Assembly: GCA_027604185.1 (NCBI GenBank) | Contig: JADGKB010000017.1 | Location: forward strand, 1-64,000 | Length of the DNA: 64,000 nt | Origin: Boothiomyces macroporosus | Taxonomy: Eukaryota; Chytridiomycota; Chytridiomycetes; Rhizophydiales; Terramycetaceae | Reading direction: 5' to 3' | In this document: positions 51,661-62,784 of the stretch, in pieces | How the letters are laid out: each line of letters opens with the position of its first letter | How positions within the stretch are numbered: position 1 is the stretch's first letter | The notes under the pieces: generated by a model | Told to the model about the DNA's origin: nothing | The model's database searches: none | The model's input: the letters and a program-made list of their open reading frames with translations, nothing else | Made by a program: the position numbers and the translations under genes

Positions 51661-54110
51661 TTACAATTTACTAGATAATAATTCCAACACCCTTGAGCAT
51701 TGCTTCTTGTATTCAAAGGTGTCTCCTTCTAAGCGATTGAAGCGAATGCAATAGAGTGCAGCAATGTTAATTTTGCAAATCTTAATTTCAAATGACACTT
51801 TTGTCGAGCGGGTAACACTCTGTATACTTGGGTCTCCTTCTGGGGTAAAGTCTGTGTCGACTGCGGATGCCCTATCGCTAAATGTGGTAGATATCGACGT
51901 CCTTGTAGAGTCATAATATATGTTATTACCATAAGATGACGATAATGACTGCTGGTTGCTGTTTGGTGGGGTGGATATTGAAGTACTGGTCATATTGCTT
52001 GAACTTTTCCTCACAACACGAGTAGGAGGAGTATTCATGTCTACACTGGTAATAACAATAATTGCGCCGCGTTTTTCGTAATATGTTAGGATGCTTTCTC
52101 TTTGCATGATCATTAGCGTATTTAATAGCAGCTCTCTAATTTTATGTGGAGGTTTGGTGGACGTGGTTGACGCCGAAAAGATCCCCTTTACAGATACCTT
52201 TTCTATTTTGTCGTCTATCTGTCCAGTTACATTTCTTCGTTTCGGTTCCTGATTTTCGTAATCAAAGTTATCGCTAATTGTGACAGGAGACGATTGCGAC
52301 GGCCTTCTAGCCTCGACAAATGATTGTATGGGCTGAATAATTGCAGATCTGATTGAAATTCGTGATTTAGATTTTTCTGCTGACATGCTAATTTTTGGAT
52401 TCTCGTTTGAGACATCCCTCTCGGAATGTGAACGTGCCTTTTCGCCTGTAAATTTATCTTCTGGATGTTTGGTCTTTCTCCCGAGCTTGGCAAAGAAATC
52501 CAACACCTTCTTTTTAAAGCTGTTATTTTTGTCGGTTTCCGAATTCATTAATATTTCTTCGCTGAGCGGAGAGGTTTCTTTTGTATCCTCTCTGGACTTT
52601 TTCGACCTGATTGTCATTGCTGATAATCTCGATTTTAAGGTCTTTTGAGGCTCACCGCTTTCTTCATTCGATAGTTTTGGTTTAGAATCATTGGAAGAAG
52701 AAAGTTTAGATGAAACCCTTTTGAAGAATTTGCTAGTGTTCTTTTTCTGTTCTAATGCGAGTGATTTCGATCTCCTTAGATTTGCAGGGTCAGAAGACGG
52801 TTCCTGACGTTAGCATTAAGCTTACCTCCAATGTTTTCGTGCTGGAGAGTGTCTGCCTCCTTGCAGGGGCAACAGTAGAAGGTATCGATTCTATTGAATG
52901 AACAGAAGGCCGTTTTTCTCGCAATTGCTTTGTCTGCTTTCTCAATTTTTCCTGAACCAAATAATAAATACTGACCACAGGGTCCATAGGAATTTGATCT
53001 GGGAATTGAGTTTTTGACGAGGCCATTAGCCGTTGCAAGATCATATCATTTGTCCCTAAATCAAATCCTTTCATTCTTTCTATTGCTTCCATATTGAAAG
53101 GAGGAGCTAGCGGCTCTCTTAATGGCATGAAATTTGACACTTGGATGTTTGACAGCCAAGGATGGTGGATGATTTCCCCAAGAGTTGCTCTTTCTGCAGG
53201 ATTAACCACCAACATCCTAGAAATCAAATGCTTGAGCTCTGAGGAAAGATGGTGTGGTAAATCAAACATACCAGCCTTAATTTTTGAGTGCAGCTCTGGC
53301 AAATTTGAATCATCAAAAGGAACCTGATATCAGCAATAGTTACCTTGCCGCATGTCAAGACGTATAATATTACTCCTAAACTCCATATATCTACTTCTGG
53401 TCCGACATACTTGCGAGCAGATAGTAGCTCTGGTGCAGCAAAGTATAAACTTCCGCAAAAGGTGGAGAGCAGTTTATCCTTGGAATATAAATTTGCAAGG
53501 CCAAAGTCTATTAACTGAATGTATCCCTTGTTGTTTATCAGAATATTTTCAATCTTCAAGTCTCTATGAACGACATTATTTCGATGGCAGTAGTCTATAT
53601 TAATAAATTAATACCGACAGCTGATAAAATCTGAGCCATTAATGTCTGTGCGAATTTTTCTTTTAGCTTGCCATGGCTAATGATAAAATCTAGCACTTGA
53701 GTTCCTTCGACAAGCTTCGGTTAATCGAGTCTTACATCCATAAACAGGTAATAATGCGAATTTGTAATTGCAATTTCTCTAAGCGATACAATATACGGGT
53801 GATCAAGCAATAATGTGAGTGCCATTTCCCTGATCATTCTTTGATCGTCCATTTCCTCCTGAGACTTGTATGAGTGGGCTGGTATATCTGACATGTACGA
53901 TCCTATTACTAAAGAGTCTGGTCCTTCAATAGCTACGGGTCTACGCACTATTTTGCAAGCATACTTTGTTATACAATCAGTTACCTGTTTGCCACTGGTG
54001 TGATATGCCACTTTGACTTTGCCCATGCTTCCCTGGCCGATAGTCTTCCCCATGTTGTAAGGGCCAACTGTCCGCAACGCTCTAGCTTTTTCTTTTCTCT
54101 CTTTGGACAT
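51661..54110 (-). CDS. Kin1/MARK/PAR-1-type Ser/Thr kinase with KA1 domain
   Basis: Polarity kinase. Exons 54110-53736, 53714-53615, 53594-53344, 53323-52826, 52803-51661 encode 788 aa with introns of 20-22 nt. Kinase about 15-290: [19 protein letters not shown], catalytic [39 protein letters not shown] large insert typical of fungal Kin1 follows the ATP-binding segment ([12 protein letters not shown]). The central region is basic and disordered; the C-terminal KA1 domain (about 740-788, [26 protein letters not shown]) binds acidic lipids at the membrane. Roles in secretion, polarity and the ER stress response are known for yeast Kin1/2. The stop overlaps AATAAA. Confidence 0.95.
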
Positions 54111-54443
54111 GTAAAAGTAGGGTACAAAATATTTCTTTTGGATAGGGCTTTTTGTTGGGGCGCAGTTCCCAAAGAAACCAAAGCGCCAACTTGAAACAGC
54201 TCGTTACAGTAAATGACTAATATAGCTGCTAATCTTGCTAAAGAGCACTTTGCGTACATATGAAGATGAAATACCATGTGAATTGGACCAAATTGCAAAG
54301 CATGTGCTCAAAGAAAACTCAATTTCAGGACAAATTACCCAGAGAGCAATGCGAGTTTCTCTACCAGACTTATCTAGGAGTATTCTGAGCTGCTCTTGAC
54401 GACTAGTTGGAAACAATTAGACTTTTTTTCTTTTTTTTTCAAG

Positions 54444-56195
54444 ATGAATATTTTTGAGGACGACGAAGAAGTAAAGGCAGAAATTACAATCAACAAGAGC
54501 TTTGCCAAGAAATATGAATATAACAAAAAGAGACAAGAGCTGGAGCAATGTAACGAGTTATTAATCGTCAGTAAAGCAGGAATACGAAGGTGTCGATTCT
54601 GAAGAATCCAGCTCCTCTGAAGACGAAGTTGAAGATGATGTTGGAGAATTAGTTACACCGGAAGTTGATGCTCAGATATTAAAAACAATTTCAATGATTA
54701 AAGCAAAAGACAGTAAAGTCTACGACCCGCAAGTGAAATTCTTTGAAGGTAAGGGGTGCTAATACAGAATCGGAACTGGAAAAGGCAAAGTCAAAGTGGG
54801 AAAAGAAAAAGACTCAAATAGTACCAAACCAGGCTTACGATAGGAAAACAAACCAATTCGCTTGAAGGATTATCAAATGAACAAGTTGTTAAATCCAGTA
54901 GAAGAAAAAATGACATTTACTGAAGAGCAAGATGCAATTAAAGACGAATTAAAGGTACGCGCTGTGTTTAATATTGTCCGCAATCAAACAATTTGAAGAA
55001 AACGAAGATGGGGAACTATTCACCGTTAGACAAAAAGATGAAGATGAATTGAAAGCAGAAGACGAAGCTTATTCTCAATTCTTGTTGAAGCAGCTGCACA
55101 AGGATGACCCGGACAAAGAAGGATGGAAGAAATTATCCAGTGACGCCAATATTGATCAAGATCAGAAATTCTTGATGGATTTTATTTTGAATAGAGGTTG
55201 GGTTGAAAAGGGTGCAAATAAGGTCCCAACTTATGAAGAAATCACCAAGCAGCATCTACACGACTCCACAGATGAAGACGATGAAGAAAAAATGGATGAG
55301 TTTGAAACAAAGTATAATTTCAGATTTGAAGAACCGTATTCAATGATTTAATGATAGTGGTGCGGATAAGGTAATTACACATGCCAGAGATATCCCTGGG
55401 TCAATACGAAGAAAAGATAACAAGAGAGTCCTTCAGCGTCAAAGTATTCAAGAACGAAAAGAGCTAGAAAAGCAAAAAAAGAAGGAGGATTTAAAGAGGT
55501 TGAAGAACTTGAAGCGAGAGGAATTGGCAAACAAGTTGCAGCAAATCAAAGAAATGGCTGGTGGTGACTTAATTGGATTGGATGAAGTCGATCTTGAAAA
55601 AGAATTTGATCCAAATGATTACGATAACAAGATGAACCAAGTATTTACAGAAGACTATTATAGTAAGGCAGATTTGAAGAAAACTGGTAAGCCAAAGAAA
55701 CCTGTATTTGAGGATGATATCGATATTAGCGATCTTGTTCCGCCTGAAGAAAAAGAAGAAACTAAAACTGTTGGTAAGTTCATTTTTTATTCAGATCCTA
55801 AAATCAAAGATGACGTTCAAAAATATATGGATGAACACTATCAGTTGGACTATGAAGATATTGTTGGTGACTTGCCTGTCAGATTCAAATATAGGAAAAC
55901 TGAACCAGAAAACTATAACCTTACAGCAGAGGAAATTTTGATGGCCGATGATAAGGATTTGAACGAAGTAGTTTCTCTAAAGAAATTGGCCCCATACCGT
56001 TCTGGAACTGTCAAAGAGAGAGATCAAATCAAATGGAAAAATTCAAAGAAAAAGAAGCTTTGGGAATTCCGTGCAAAACTTAAAGGAAAGACAATCAAGA
56101 AAGAGGAAGAAAAAGAAGAAATCAAGAGCAAGAAGGAAGGCAAAATCAGCAAGAATCGGTTGGATTCGTATTCTACCAGCAGCAAAAAGAAATAA
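54444..56195 (+). CDS. KRI1: Ribosome biogenesis protein KRI1
   Basis: Nucleolar small-subunit processome factor partnering KRR1. Exons 54444-54549, 54572-54748, 54768-54820, 54844-54954, 54977-55335, 55358-55773, 55795-56195 encode 540 aa. Family blocks: ITINKSFAKKYEYNKKRQEL, EDDVGELVTPEVDAQILKTI, NKPIRLKDYQMNKLL, IRRKDNKRVLQRQ, YQLDYEDIVGDLPVRFKYRK and KKLAPYRSGTVKERDQ near the C-terminus. Six introns of 19-23 nt. The fourth (54955-54976) ends ATTG and seems to be GT-TG; the sixth (55774-55794) is a stop-free 21-mer. The stop lies in AATAAA, and the next gene starts about 30 nt later. Confidence 0.92.
54955..54976 (+). other. Apparent GT-TG intron, 22 nt
   Basis: GTACGC...TTTAATATTG: typical donor, size and branch-like TTTAAT, but it ends TG. 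Splicing joins DELK to SAIKQFEENEDGELF in phase 0, matching KRI1 proteins. No AG occurs within 40 nt of the donor that preserves frame. A sequencing error (AG read as TG) is possible. Confidence 0.65.
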
Positions 56196-56227
56196 ATTAA
56201 ACCATGATTTTTTTGACTTTTTTTTTG

Positions 56228-56954
56228 ATGGGATTGGATTACGGGGATGATAAAATAGAGCCTCAAAGTAGAAATTCAAGAAATGACAGGCATCGACGAG
56301 AAAACTACACGAGTAGAGATGAATACCGTTCAGGGAGAGATAATTATCGAAGGAGAGATGATTATCGAAGGAGAGAAACAAGAGATGAATTTGGTAGGGA
56401 TATTGATGAATTTGGGAGAAGTAGAGATAATAAATACCACGATAGGAGAGATCGGGATTATGACAGAGATCGGAATTCAGGTTTCTCTAGAAGAGAACGA
56501 TCCAGAGAAAGAAATTATGAAAGACATAATTCAAGGCATTCTGATGATAGGAGCGAGAGACGGTACAGCCCAGACCGTAGGAGAGCAAGAGATAGTCCGG
56601 ATCGTAAGAGAGCAAGAGATAGCTCTCGCTCTCCCATCAGAAAAGAACGCTCTCGCTCACCAAAGAAGGATGACGTTCCCTTAAAGCAAGTCAACGAATC
56701 AGCAGTACCGTCTGAAGAGTACTTGGAATTAACCATAGGAATATGGAAGAAGAGGTTGTTGAAGATCTGGACGAAGAAGAACAAATGCGCAGAATAATGG
56801 GCTTCTCTAGTTTTGAAACTACCAAAGTAATTACCAACTAATCCAGAATAAAAAAGTACTTGGCGCAGATGTGAGTGCTGCCGATACAATCAAGAAGCGA
56901 AATTTCAAGCAATTCATGAACCGAGGAAGGAAATCTGACGATGCAAAGAAATAA
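56228..56954 (+). CDS. U4/U6.U5 tri-snRNP 27 kDa protein (SNRNP27)
   Basis: Spliceosomal tri-snRNP component acting at pre-B complex activation near the U6 ACAGA/5' splice site. Exons 56228-56718, 56739-56826, 56847-56954 encode 228 aa. The long N-terminal Arg/Asp/Ser-rich region (repeats like RRRDDYRRRETRDEF, SPDRRRARDSPDRKRARD) precedes the conserved C-terminal domain: MRRIMGFSSFETTKNKKVLG and KRNFKQFMNRGRKSDDAKK. Introns are both 20 nt (GTACTTGGAATTAACCATAG, GTAATTACCAACTAATCCAG). ATG 56228 is preferred to 56204, which lies only 8 nt after the KRI1 stop. The stop is inside AATAAA. Mutations in this domain shift 5' splice-site choice in nematodes (established). Confidence 0.88.
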
Positions 56955-56972
56955 ATGAATGATATGCATTTA

Positions 56973-57298
56973 TTAGTTCTTTTCAAGCTTTGCCAAGATT
57001 TCGTTTACGCTGAATAATGTGTATTCTTCTCCGCTGAATTTGACTACATTACCTCCGTATTGCGGTAAGAGGACATGATCCCCCTTTTGAACTGCTAATG
57101 GTACCAATTTACCATCCTTGCCGGGCAATCCAGGTCCGACTTCGATTACAAGGCCTTCGTTGATGGTCTCTTGGGCCTTTTCTGGGATGTAAAGACCGGA
57201 TGCAGTGCGCTACGATTAATGCGAATTACCTCTGCAGCCTTGACTCTTTGGACTAGTACGCGATCGAAAAGGGGAATTAGACGCTTGACTGAGGACAT
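56973..57298 (-). CDS. HSP10: Mitochondrial co-chaperonin HSP10 (GroES)
   Basis: Heptameric lid of the HSP60 folding chamber. Exons 57298-57230 and 57210-56973 around the 20-nt intron GTAATTCGCATTAATCGTAG (57210-57229) encode 101 aa. Family features: LIPLFDRVLVQRVKAAERTASGLYIPEKA (with the mobile loop), GPGLPGKDGKLVPLAVQKGDHVLLPQYGG and EEYTLFSVNEILAKL. The last coding exon is 56973-57209. It is missed by simple ORF listing. It lies head to head with HSP60 across 101 bp. The stop overlaps AATAAA. Confidence 0.97.
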
Positions 57299-57399
57299 TT
57301 GCAATAGATAAGTTTGAAAAAAATTTAAATTTCTAGCACATTCGTAACGGAAAAACCATGTGACCCGAGAAAGAAAAAAAGTTAACTTTAATCAGAATC
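57299..57399. promoter_or_regulatory. Bidirectional HSP10-HSP60 promoter
   Basis: Only 101 bp separate the two start codons, so both promoters must share this DNA. No TATA box is at the usual 31-37 nt distance. TTC/GAA triplets (TTTCTAG...ATTCGTAACGGAA) could form an imperfect heat-shock element, but the spacing is not canonical. Confidence 0.6.
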
Positions 57400-59183
57400 A
57401 TGTTCAAGAAAGTCAGCAAATCTGTTCTTTCCAACGGTGTTCGCTCATATTCATCTCACAAAGAAATCTTGTTTGGGAATCCTGGAAGACAAGCATTAGC
57501 CAAGGGTGTAGATATCCTTGCCAATGCTGTCGCTGCTACCTTGGGACCTAAGGGTAGAAACGTTCTCATTGGTAATGCATCGACTAACCGGCAGAACAGT
57601 CCTACGGAAGCCCAAGAATGACCAAGGATGGTGTCTCTGTAGCCAAATCTATTATTTTGGAAGACAAATTTGAAAACTTGGGTGCTCGTCTCGTGCAAGA
57701 AGTTGCCAACAAGACCAATGAAGCTGCTGGTGATGGTACTACTACTGCTACTGTCTTGACCCGTGCTATCTTTGTCGAAGGTTTGAAAAACGTGTCTGCT
57801 GGTGTCAACCCAAATGACTTGCGCAAAGGTGTAATGCAGGCTGTAGACCTTGTTGTTTCTTTCTTGAAGGAAAACGCTCGCCCAATTACCACCAGCCAAG
57901 AAATTGCCCAGGTCGCCACCATCTCTGCTAATGGAGACAAGCATGTTGGTAACATGATTGCAAATGCCATGGAAAAGGTTGGAAAGGAAGGTGTTATCAC
58001 TGTTCAAGAAGGAAAGACCCTTTCAGATGAACTGGATATCACCGAAGGTATGAGATTCGACAGAGGTTTCATCTCTCCATACTTTATCACCAACGTAAAG
58101 TCTCAAAAAGTAGAATTTGAAAAACCACTCATCTTGCTATCTGAAGGAAAAATTTCAAACTTGCAAGATTTAATGCCTGCTTTGGAAACTGCTGCTACAC
58201 AAAGACGTCAGCTTTTGATTATTGCTGAAGATGTTGATGGCGAAGCTTTAGCTGCTTGCATCCTCAACAAACTCAGAGGTCAATTGAACGTTGCTTGTGT
58301 TAAAGCACCAGGATTCGGTGATAACAGAAAAGCTACTTTGCAAGATATCGCAATTTTGACTGGTGCTACTGTTTTCAGCGCTGAAACTGATGTCAAACTC
58401 GAAAAGGTAAGCGTTAGTTAACCGTAGTGTGCTCCATCCGACCTTGGCTCCGCTGGATTAGTTACTGTTTCGAAGGATGATACTATTTTCTTGAACGGTG
58501 CCGGTTCCAAGGATTTGATTGCACAAAGAGCAGATCAATTGCGCGCATTGATTGCCGAAACCGCTTCTGAATATGAAAAGGAAAAGTTGCAAGAAAGATT
58601 AGCCAAACTTAGCGGAGGTGTTGCTGTAATTAAAGTTGGCGGCGCTTCTGAAATTGAAGTTGGCGAAAAGAAGGACAGATTTGTTGATGCCCTTAACGCA
58701 ACCAGGGCTGCTGTTGAAGAAGGTATTGTTCCAGGTGGTGGTACTGCCTTACTCAAAGCAAGCAAGGTGCTCTCAACTCTTAAAGCCGATAACTTTGACC
58801 AAAGCTTGGGTATTGGTATTGTTAAGAACGCAATTACTGCCCCAGCTAGAACCATCGTTAACAATGCTGGTGAAGAAGGTTCAGTTGTTGTTGGAAGACT
58901 TTTGGAAGCTTATGAGATTCCAAAGGATGGTCTCAAAGACAAGAACCCAGATTCCTTCAACTACGGTTACGATGCTTCAAACGGAACCTACGTTGATATG
59001 ATCAAAGCCGGTGTTATTGACCCACTTAAGGTTGTTCGTACTGGTTTAGTAGATGCTTCTGGTGTTGCTTCTCTATTAACCACCACTGAAGTTATTATTG
59101 CTGATGCTCCAAAGAAGGACGCCCCTGCAATGCCTGGAATGGGTGGTATGCCTGGTATGGGAGGAATGGGTGGTATGATGTAA
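57400..59183 (+). CDS. HSP60: Mitochondrial chaperonin HSP60
   Basis: Double-ring folding chaperonin. Exons 57400-57571, 57595-58406, 58428-59183 encode 579 aa. A basic, Ser-rich presequence ([19 protein letters not shown]) indicates mitochondrial import. Splicing at 57572-57594 (23 nt) rebuilds [19 protein letters not shown]; the 58407-58427 intron (21 nt) follows VKLEK. ATP-site DGTTTATVL is present, and the C-terminal GGM repeats ([15 protein letters not shown]) are typical. Paired with HSP10 in divergent orientation, giving coordinated expression (inference). No AATAAA overlaps this stop. Confidence 0.98.
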
Positions 59184-59252
59184 ACTCTTCATTTTAAACA
59201 TAACAATTATTTTATCATTATAATCAATTTGTTTGTACTTTTTTTCTGAAAA

Positions 59253-60874
59253 ATGTCCACAACCAGGACAGTCGTTCTCCTGTTTACCCAAATTGCTGTA
59301 AGGCTTGCAAATATAGCAGTGCCAAGATTCCAAGCTCCATACTATGGTCAATATCTAACTGCAAATGTATTTGATTACTATGTATTCTGGATCGTATTGA
59401 TATTCTCCATATACGGATTTATATCCAACAAAAGAAACACCTCGCATTTAATATCAGCTTCGATACTACTATTGATATCACCACTGTATATGTATTACGC
59501 AAGAATTTTCAGTTCCTCTTGGGGGCCAGAATATGGACCGATTTTCTCTACACTGCCACTCTTGCTATCTAATGCGATTTTTGCGACTAATTATGGAGTA
59601 GTAAAAGTGTATGGCATTATCATACTGGTTCCTTCGTTTTTGTTATTACAGCAAATTAATTCCAATATCCTGCACCAGCATATCTCTGCGTGTAACTCGT
59701 TTGTAATTTCAAACATCGTCTTTACCATTTCAAGCACACTTTTAATTTACATAAACGATACTGGATTCACTGTGCGGACAAGGAGATATGCAATAGGAGC
59801 AATTGTATTATCACTTACAACATACTATATGTATGGATATGTCGGGATATCGCAATGCACAATTAACCAACCCATAATTGTAAAAATATTTAATTAGAGA
59901 ACAAATCGAATTACAAAGTCCTGGAGCACGCAGAATCAGTTACAGGCTTTGTCTCTATAGTAGATACACCGAGCGAATTTGGTCCCATTAGAATAATGCG
60001 ATGTGATCATACAGTATTGGGAGGCACTTACTTGAACCATGCCAATGTTTCCATCTTTAGCGCATTTTATCAAATGGACTTTGTAAGATATGTCAAGAGA
60101 GAACTAGTCCATCAAAATATCGCAGCATTGCAAATGTAATTGTTTCTTATATGTAGAGGGCTAGGCATTGGTGTTTCTGCCAAAACCTTACTGGATAGCG
60201 GATTTGAAGTTGATATTGCGGAGATTGACCCTGTAATATACGACTATGCGATAAAGTACTTCAACTTGCCTCAACCACGGAATAGTACCTTAACATTTAC
60301 CCTAGTTTTTATTGGCGATGGGCGATATTTTGTGGAAAAAATTGCCTCCAACCCGTCATACGACTATGTTCTGCATGATATATTTACTGGTGGTTACGTG
60401 GAGCCCAGTCTATTTTCAGTAGAGTTTTTTACGGCCATTAAAAGGATACTAAAACCAGATGGAGTACTAGCAGTGGTAATTATTTCAGTAACTCAGAATT
60501 ATGTGGGGCATCCTGCCAGTATTGCGACTAAAACTGTAGTCGCAACGTTAAAGAAAGTATTCAAGAACGTGGTCTGCTATTTGGAGATACCAGGTGAGTC
60601 TGAGCAAAATATTACGATATATGCCACTTCATTTGGCGATGAAATTGAATTTGATTTCAAGCAGAATGATATCAACCTCAAGGATGAAATGTACTTGAGA
60701 ACTCGCAAGTCATTTTCTACACAGCCAAGGTTGGAATTGGATTTGAACGGTGTAGGTCCAATTTCAGATAACGTGAATCCGCTGAAAGCGTTGCAATATC
60801 CATCTGCCGTTGCACACTGGAAGATTGTCCGGAAAGTGTTCCCAAACTCTTTGCTATGGACAGAATATTTCTAA
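59253..60874 (+). CDS. Multi-pass membrane protein with spermidine-synthase-like domain
   Basis: Exons 59253-59879, 59900-60135, 60157-60284, 60306-60475, 60497-60874 encode 512 aa. About six hydrophobic helices (about 5-205) precede a Rossmann-fold aminopropyltransferase-like domain: IGLGIGVSAKTLLDSGFEVDIAEIDPVIYDYAIKYF, FIGDGRYFVE, VLHDIFTGGYVEPSLFSVEFF, LKPDGVLAVNYVGH. The E-IDP motif binds the nucleoside of (decarboxylated) SAM. Membrane-linked members of this superfamily are known but mostly uncharacterised. Two 21-nt introns (60285-60305, 60476-60496) are stop-free; removing them restores PRN-IFIGDG and LAV-NYVGHP, matching the family. The 59880-59899 intron uses the second AG in TTAGAG. 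Confidence 0.85.
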
Positions 60875-60908
60875 AATTATAATTTTAATTTGCAAATAAA
60901 TAAATATG

Positions 60909-62298
60909 CTATATTAGATCTTTCAGATCTTCTATTGAGTTTTGGTTGGATATCGTGTGTAGTGGGAAGACAGCTCCTTCTCCAGCATCGCCTCGTTCTT
61001 TTACTTCCCTTAAAAGATTTTTGATTTCATCTTCCGACAAGTGCGAGTGTGTATGTGTGAAATGGTACCGCAGTCCACTAAGGTTTTTGTACTTTTTATC
61101 ACAACCTTTAAAGGGACATTGGTACCGTCTAAATTGCGGGTGAACGAAGCCTGCGGGTGAATTTGGCTGTGAGCCATCCAAGTCTAGCTCTGGTGTCGAT
61201 CCACCAGGATTGTCTCCGTGAACGTGAATGAGGTGGTACTTTAATCCATTTGAATTCTTGTAACTTTTGTTGCAGTCTGGATACCCAGTGCATTTGTATG
61301 GTTTATCGAAATTAAGGGAATACAGTTGGCTATTAATTCCACTTGAGGGGAATTGAGTTCTTTCATAAACCCAAGTATTTTGAGGCTGTTGCTCAAAATG
61401 AGTGGTTGCTTCTTTGTTAAGTCAAACTTACGAATCTGATTCTGAAAATTAGAACTATTGAAATTCTGTAAAGATTGGTTGCCTGGGTTAAGTTGTATTT
61501 ACTCAAGTGGTGGTTGGGGTTATCTATCCATGAGCTTTTCCTGCTGTTAAGCCTTCCGTGAGAAGATTGCCAACTTTCACTGAGCGGCGTGCTTGGTGCG
61601 GACATGGCCATCGAATATTGACTGGAAGGGTAATTATATTGGGATTTGTTTACAAAAAACTCTTGCGATTGCGATCTGTATACTTGATCACCTGGAAGGG
61701 CAGAGCCGGTAATCAAGTTATCCAGCTCGTATTGTAATTTTTCCATGCTGTACTCTATTTGGGTTGGATTAGCAGCGCCAATATCTTCTTGTCTAGTTTG
61801 CGTAGCTGGCATGGTTATATCGTTAAAATTCTGATCGACATATGCCATTTGTGCTTGAGTATTAATGATGGTATTATGTTGATAGGCAGCTGCAGGATTC
61901 ATTTGAATAAACTGTGGATGCGTTGCCGACGCATGATTCATGTATTCATCGTAGTTAGTAAACACAAATCCACAGCACCCATACGAGTGTTGTTGATTCT
62001 GGGCTTTAGGTAATGCACTGTCTGGTGAATTATAGGGCACTCTGATCCCATCCATATTAATATCCAATTCATTAAAAGTCAAAGGTTCAGGCTGGGGTCT
62101 TTTGCTTCCATTTTGCTGCGTGTAATCCATTACTCCTATGGGACTTTCGTTAACACCTGGCTGTAATGCAAATTTATCGAAAGGTGTCGAATTTTGGGGG
62201 ATATATGGGCCTCTTTGTTGCGGTATGTGCTGCAATGCGGAGTTGGCCAAATTGACTTTTTTGTACAGTTTGTCTTGCTGCAACTGATTACTAGCCAT
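60909..62298 (-). CDS. C2H2 zinc-finger transcription factor
   Basis: Exons 62298-61503, 61482-61432, 61411-60909 encode 449 aa; both introns are 20 nt (GTAAATACAACTTAACCCAG, GTAAGTTTGACTTAACAAAG). Two similar C2H2 fingers in the C-terminal third: YKCTGYPDCNKSYKNSNGLK with YHLIHVH, and YQCPFKGCDKKYKNLSGLRY with HFTHTH, i.e. the CxxxxC-x12-H-x3-H style of SFP1/Azf-like fungal factors. The N-terminal part is Gln/Asn/Ser-rich with a degenerate finger-like CCGFVFTNYDEYMNHASATH, as expected of an activation region. Nuclear; targets unknown. Confidence 0.88.
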
Positions 62299-62784
62299 GA
62301 TAAATTAGTTTGGCAGATTTTAAAAAAGAGGCTTTTTGTATTGGTTGCCTTATTGCTTGTATTGTTTAAGATCCCATTGTTGTAACATCATACACCCGAT
62401 CACTAGTCAGGGAACTACAACTTAATTTGGGTTTTTTTTCATCAGCTACAACGAATAGATTACAAGCTAAGGGTCCATTTAGACTGGCTATCAATTTATC
62501 TTTTAAAGACGTGAACAGAGTTGATCGATGAGGCTTAATTTTATCTTTTTTGAGCGTGTCGCAAGGATACCATTATCAAAACTAAAATGGACTTATTGAA
62601 TGTAGTCTGTCTCAAATCATGTTTTTAGTTGTTCCAAACAATGTAGTTCCCTGTAAGGTTGTTGACACTGCCAAACATTTTGCATCATATTTGATGGGAC
62701 CTGTCATACCAAAAAGGGAATACTAAAACAGCTTTGAGTTCCTCAGTAAAAGTGAGTTTCATTGATCGAATATACTTGGATTTA
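62299..62784. other. Intergenic region, nothing recognised
   Basis: About 485 bp between the C2H2 factor (start, minus) and the stop of the FCP1-like gene (minus). No open frame, RNA or repeat of note. Confidence 0.4.

Noticed and set aside
52385..52648. 87-codon antisense frame opposite the Kin1 kinase
   Set aside because: Shadow of the well-supported kinase coding sequence; no independent evidence.
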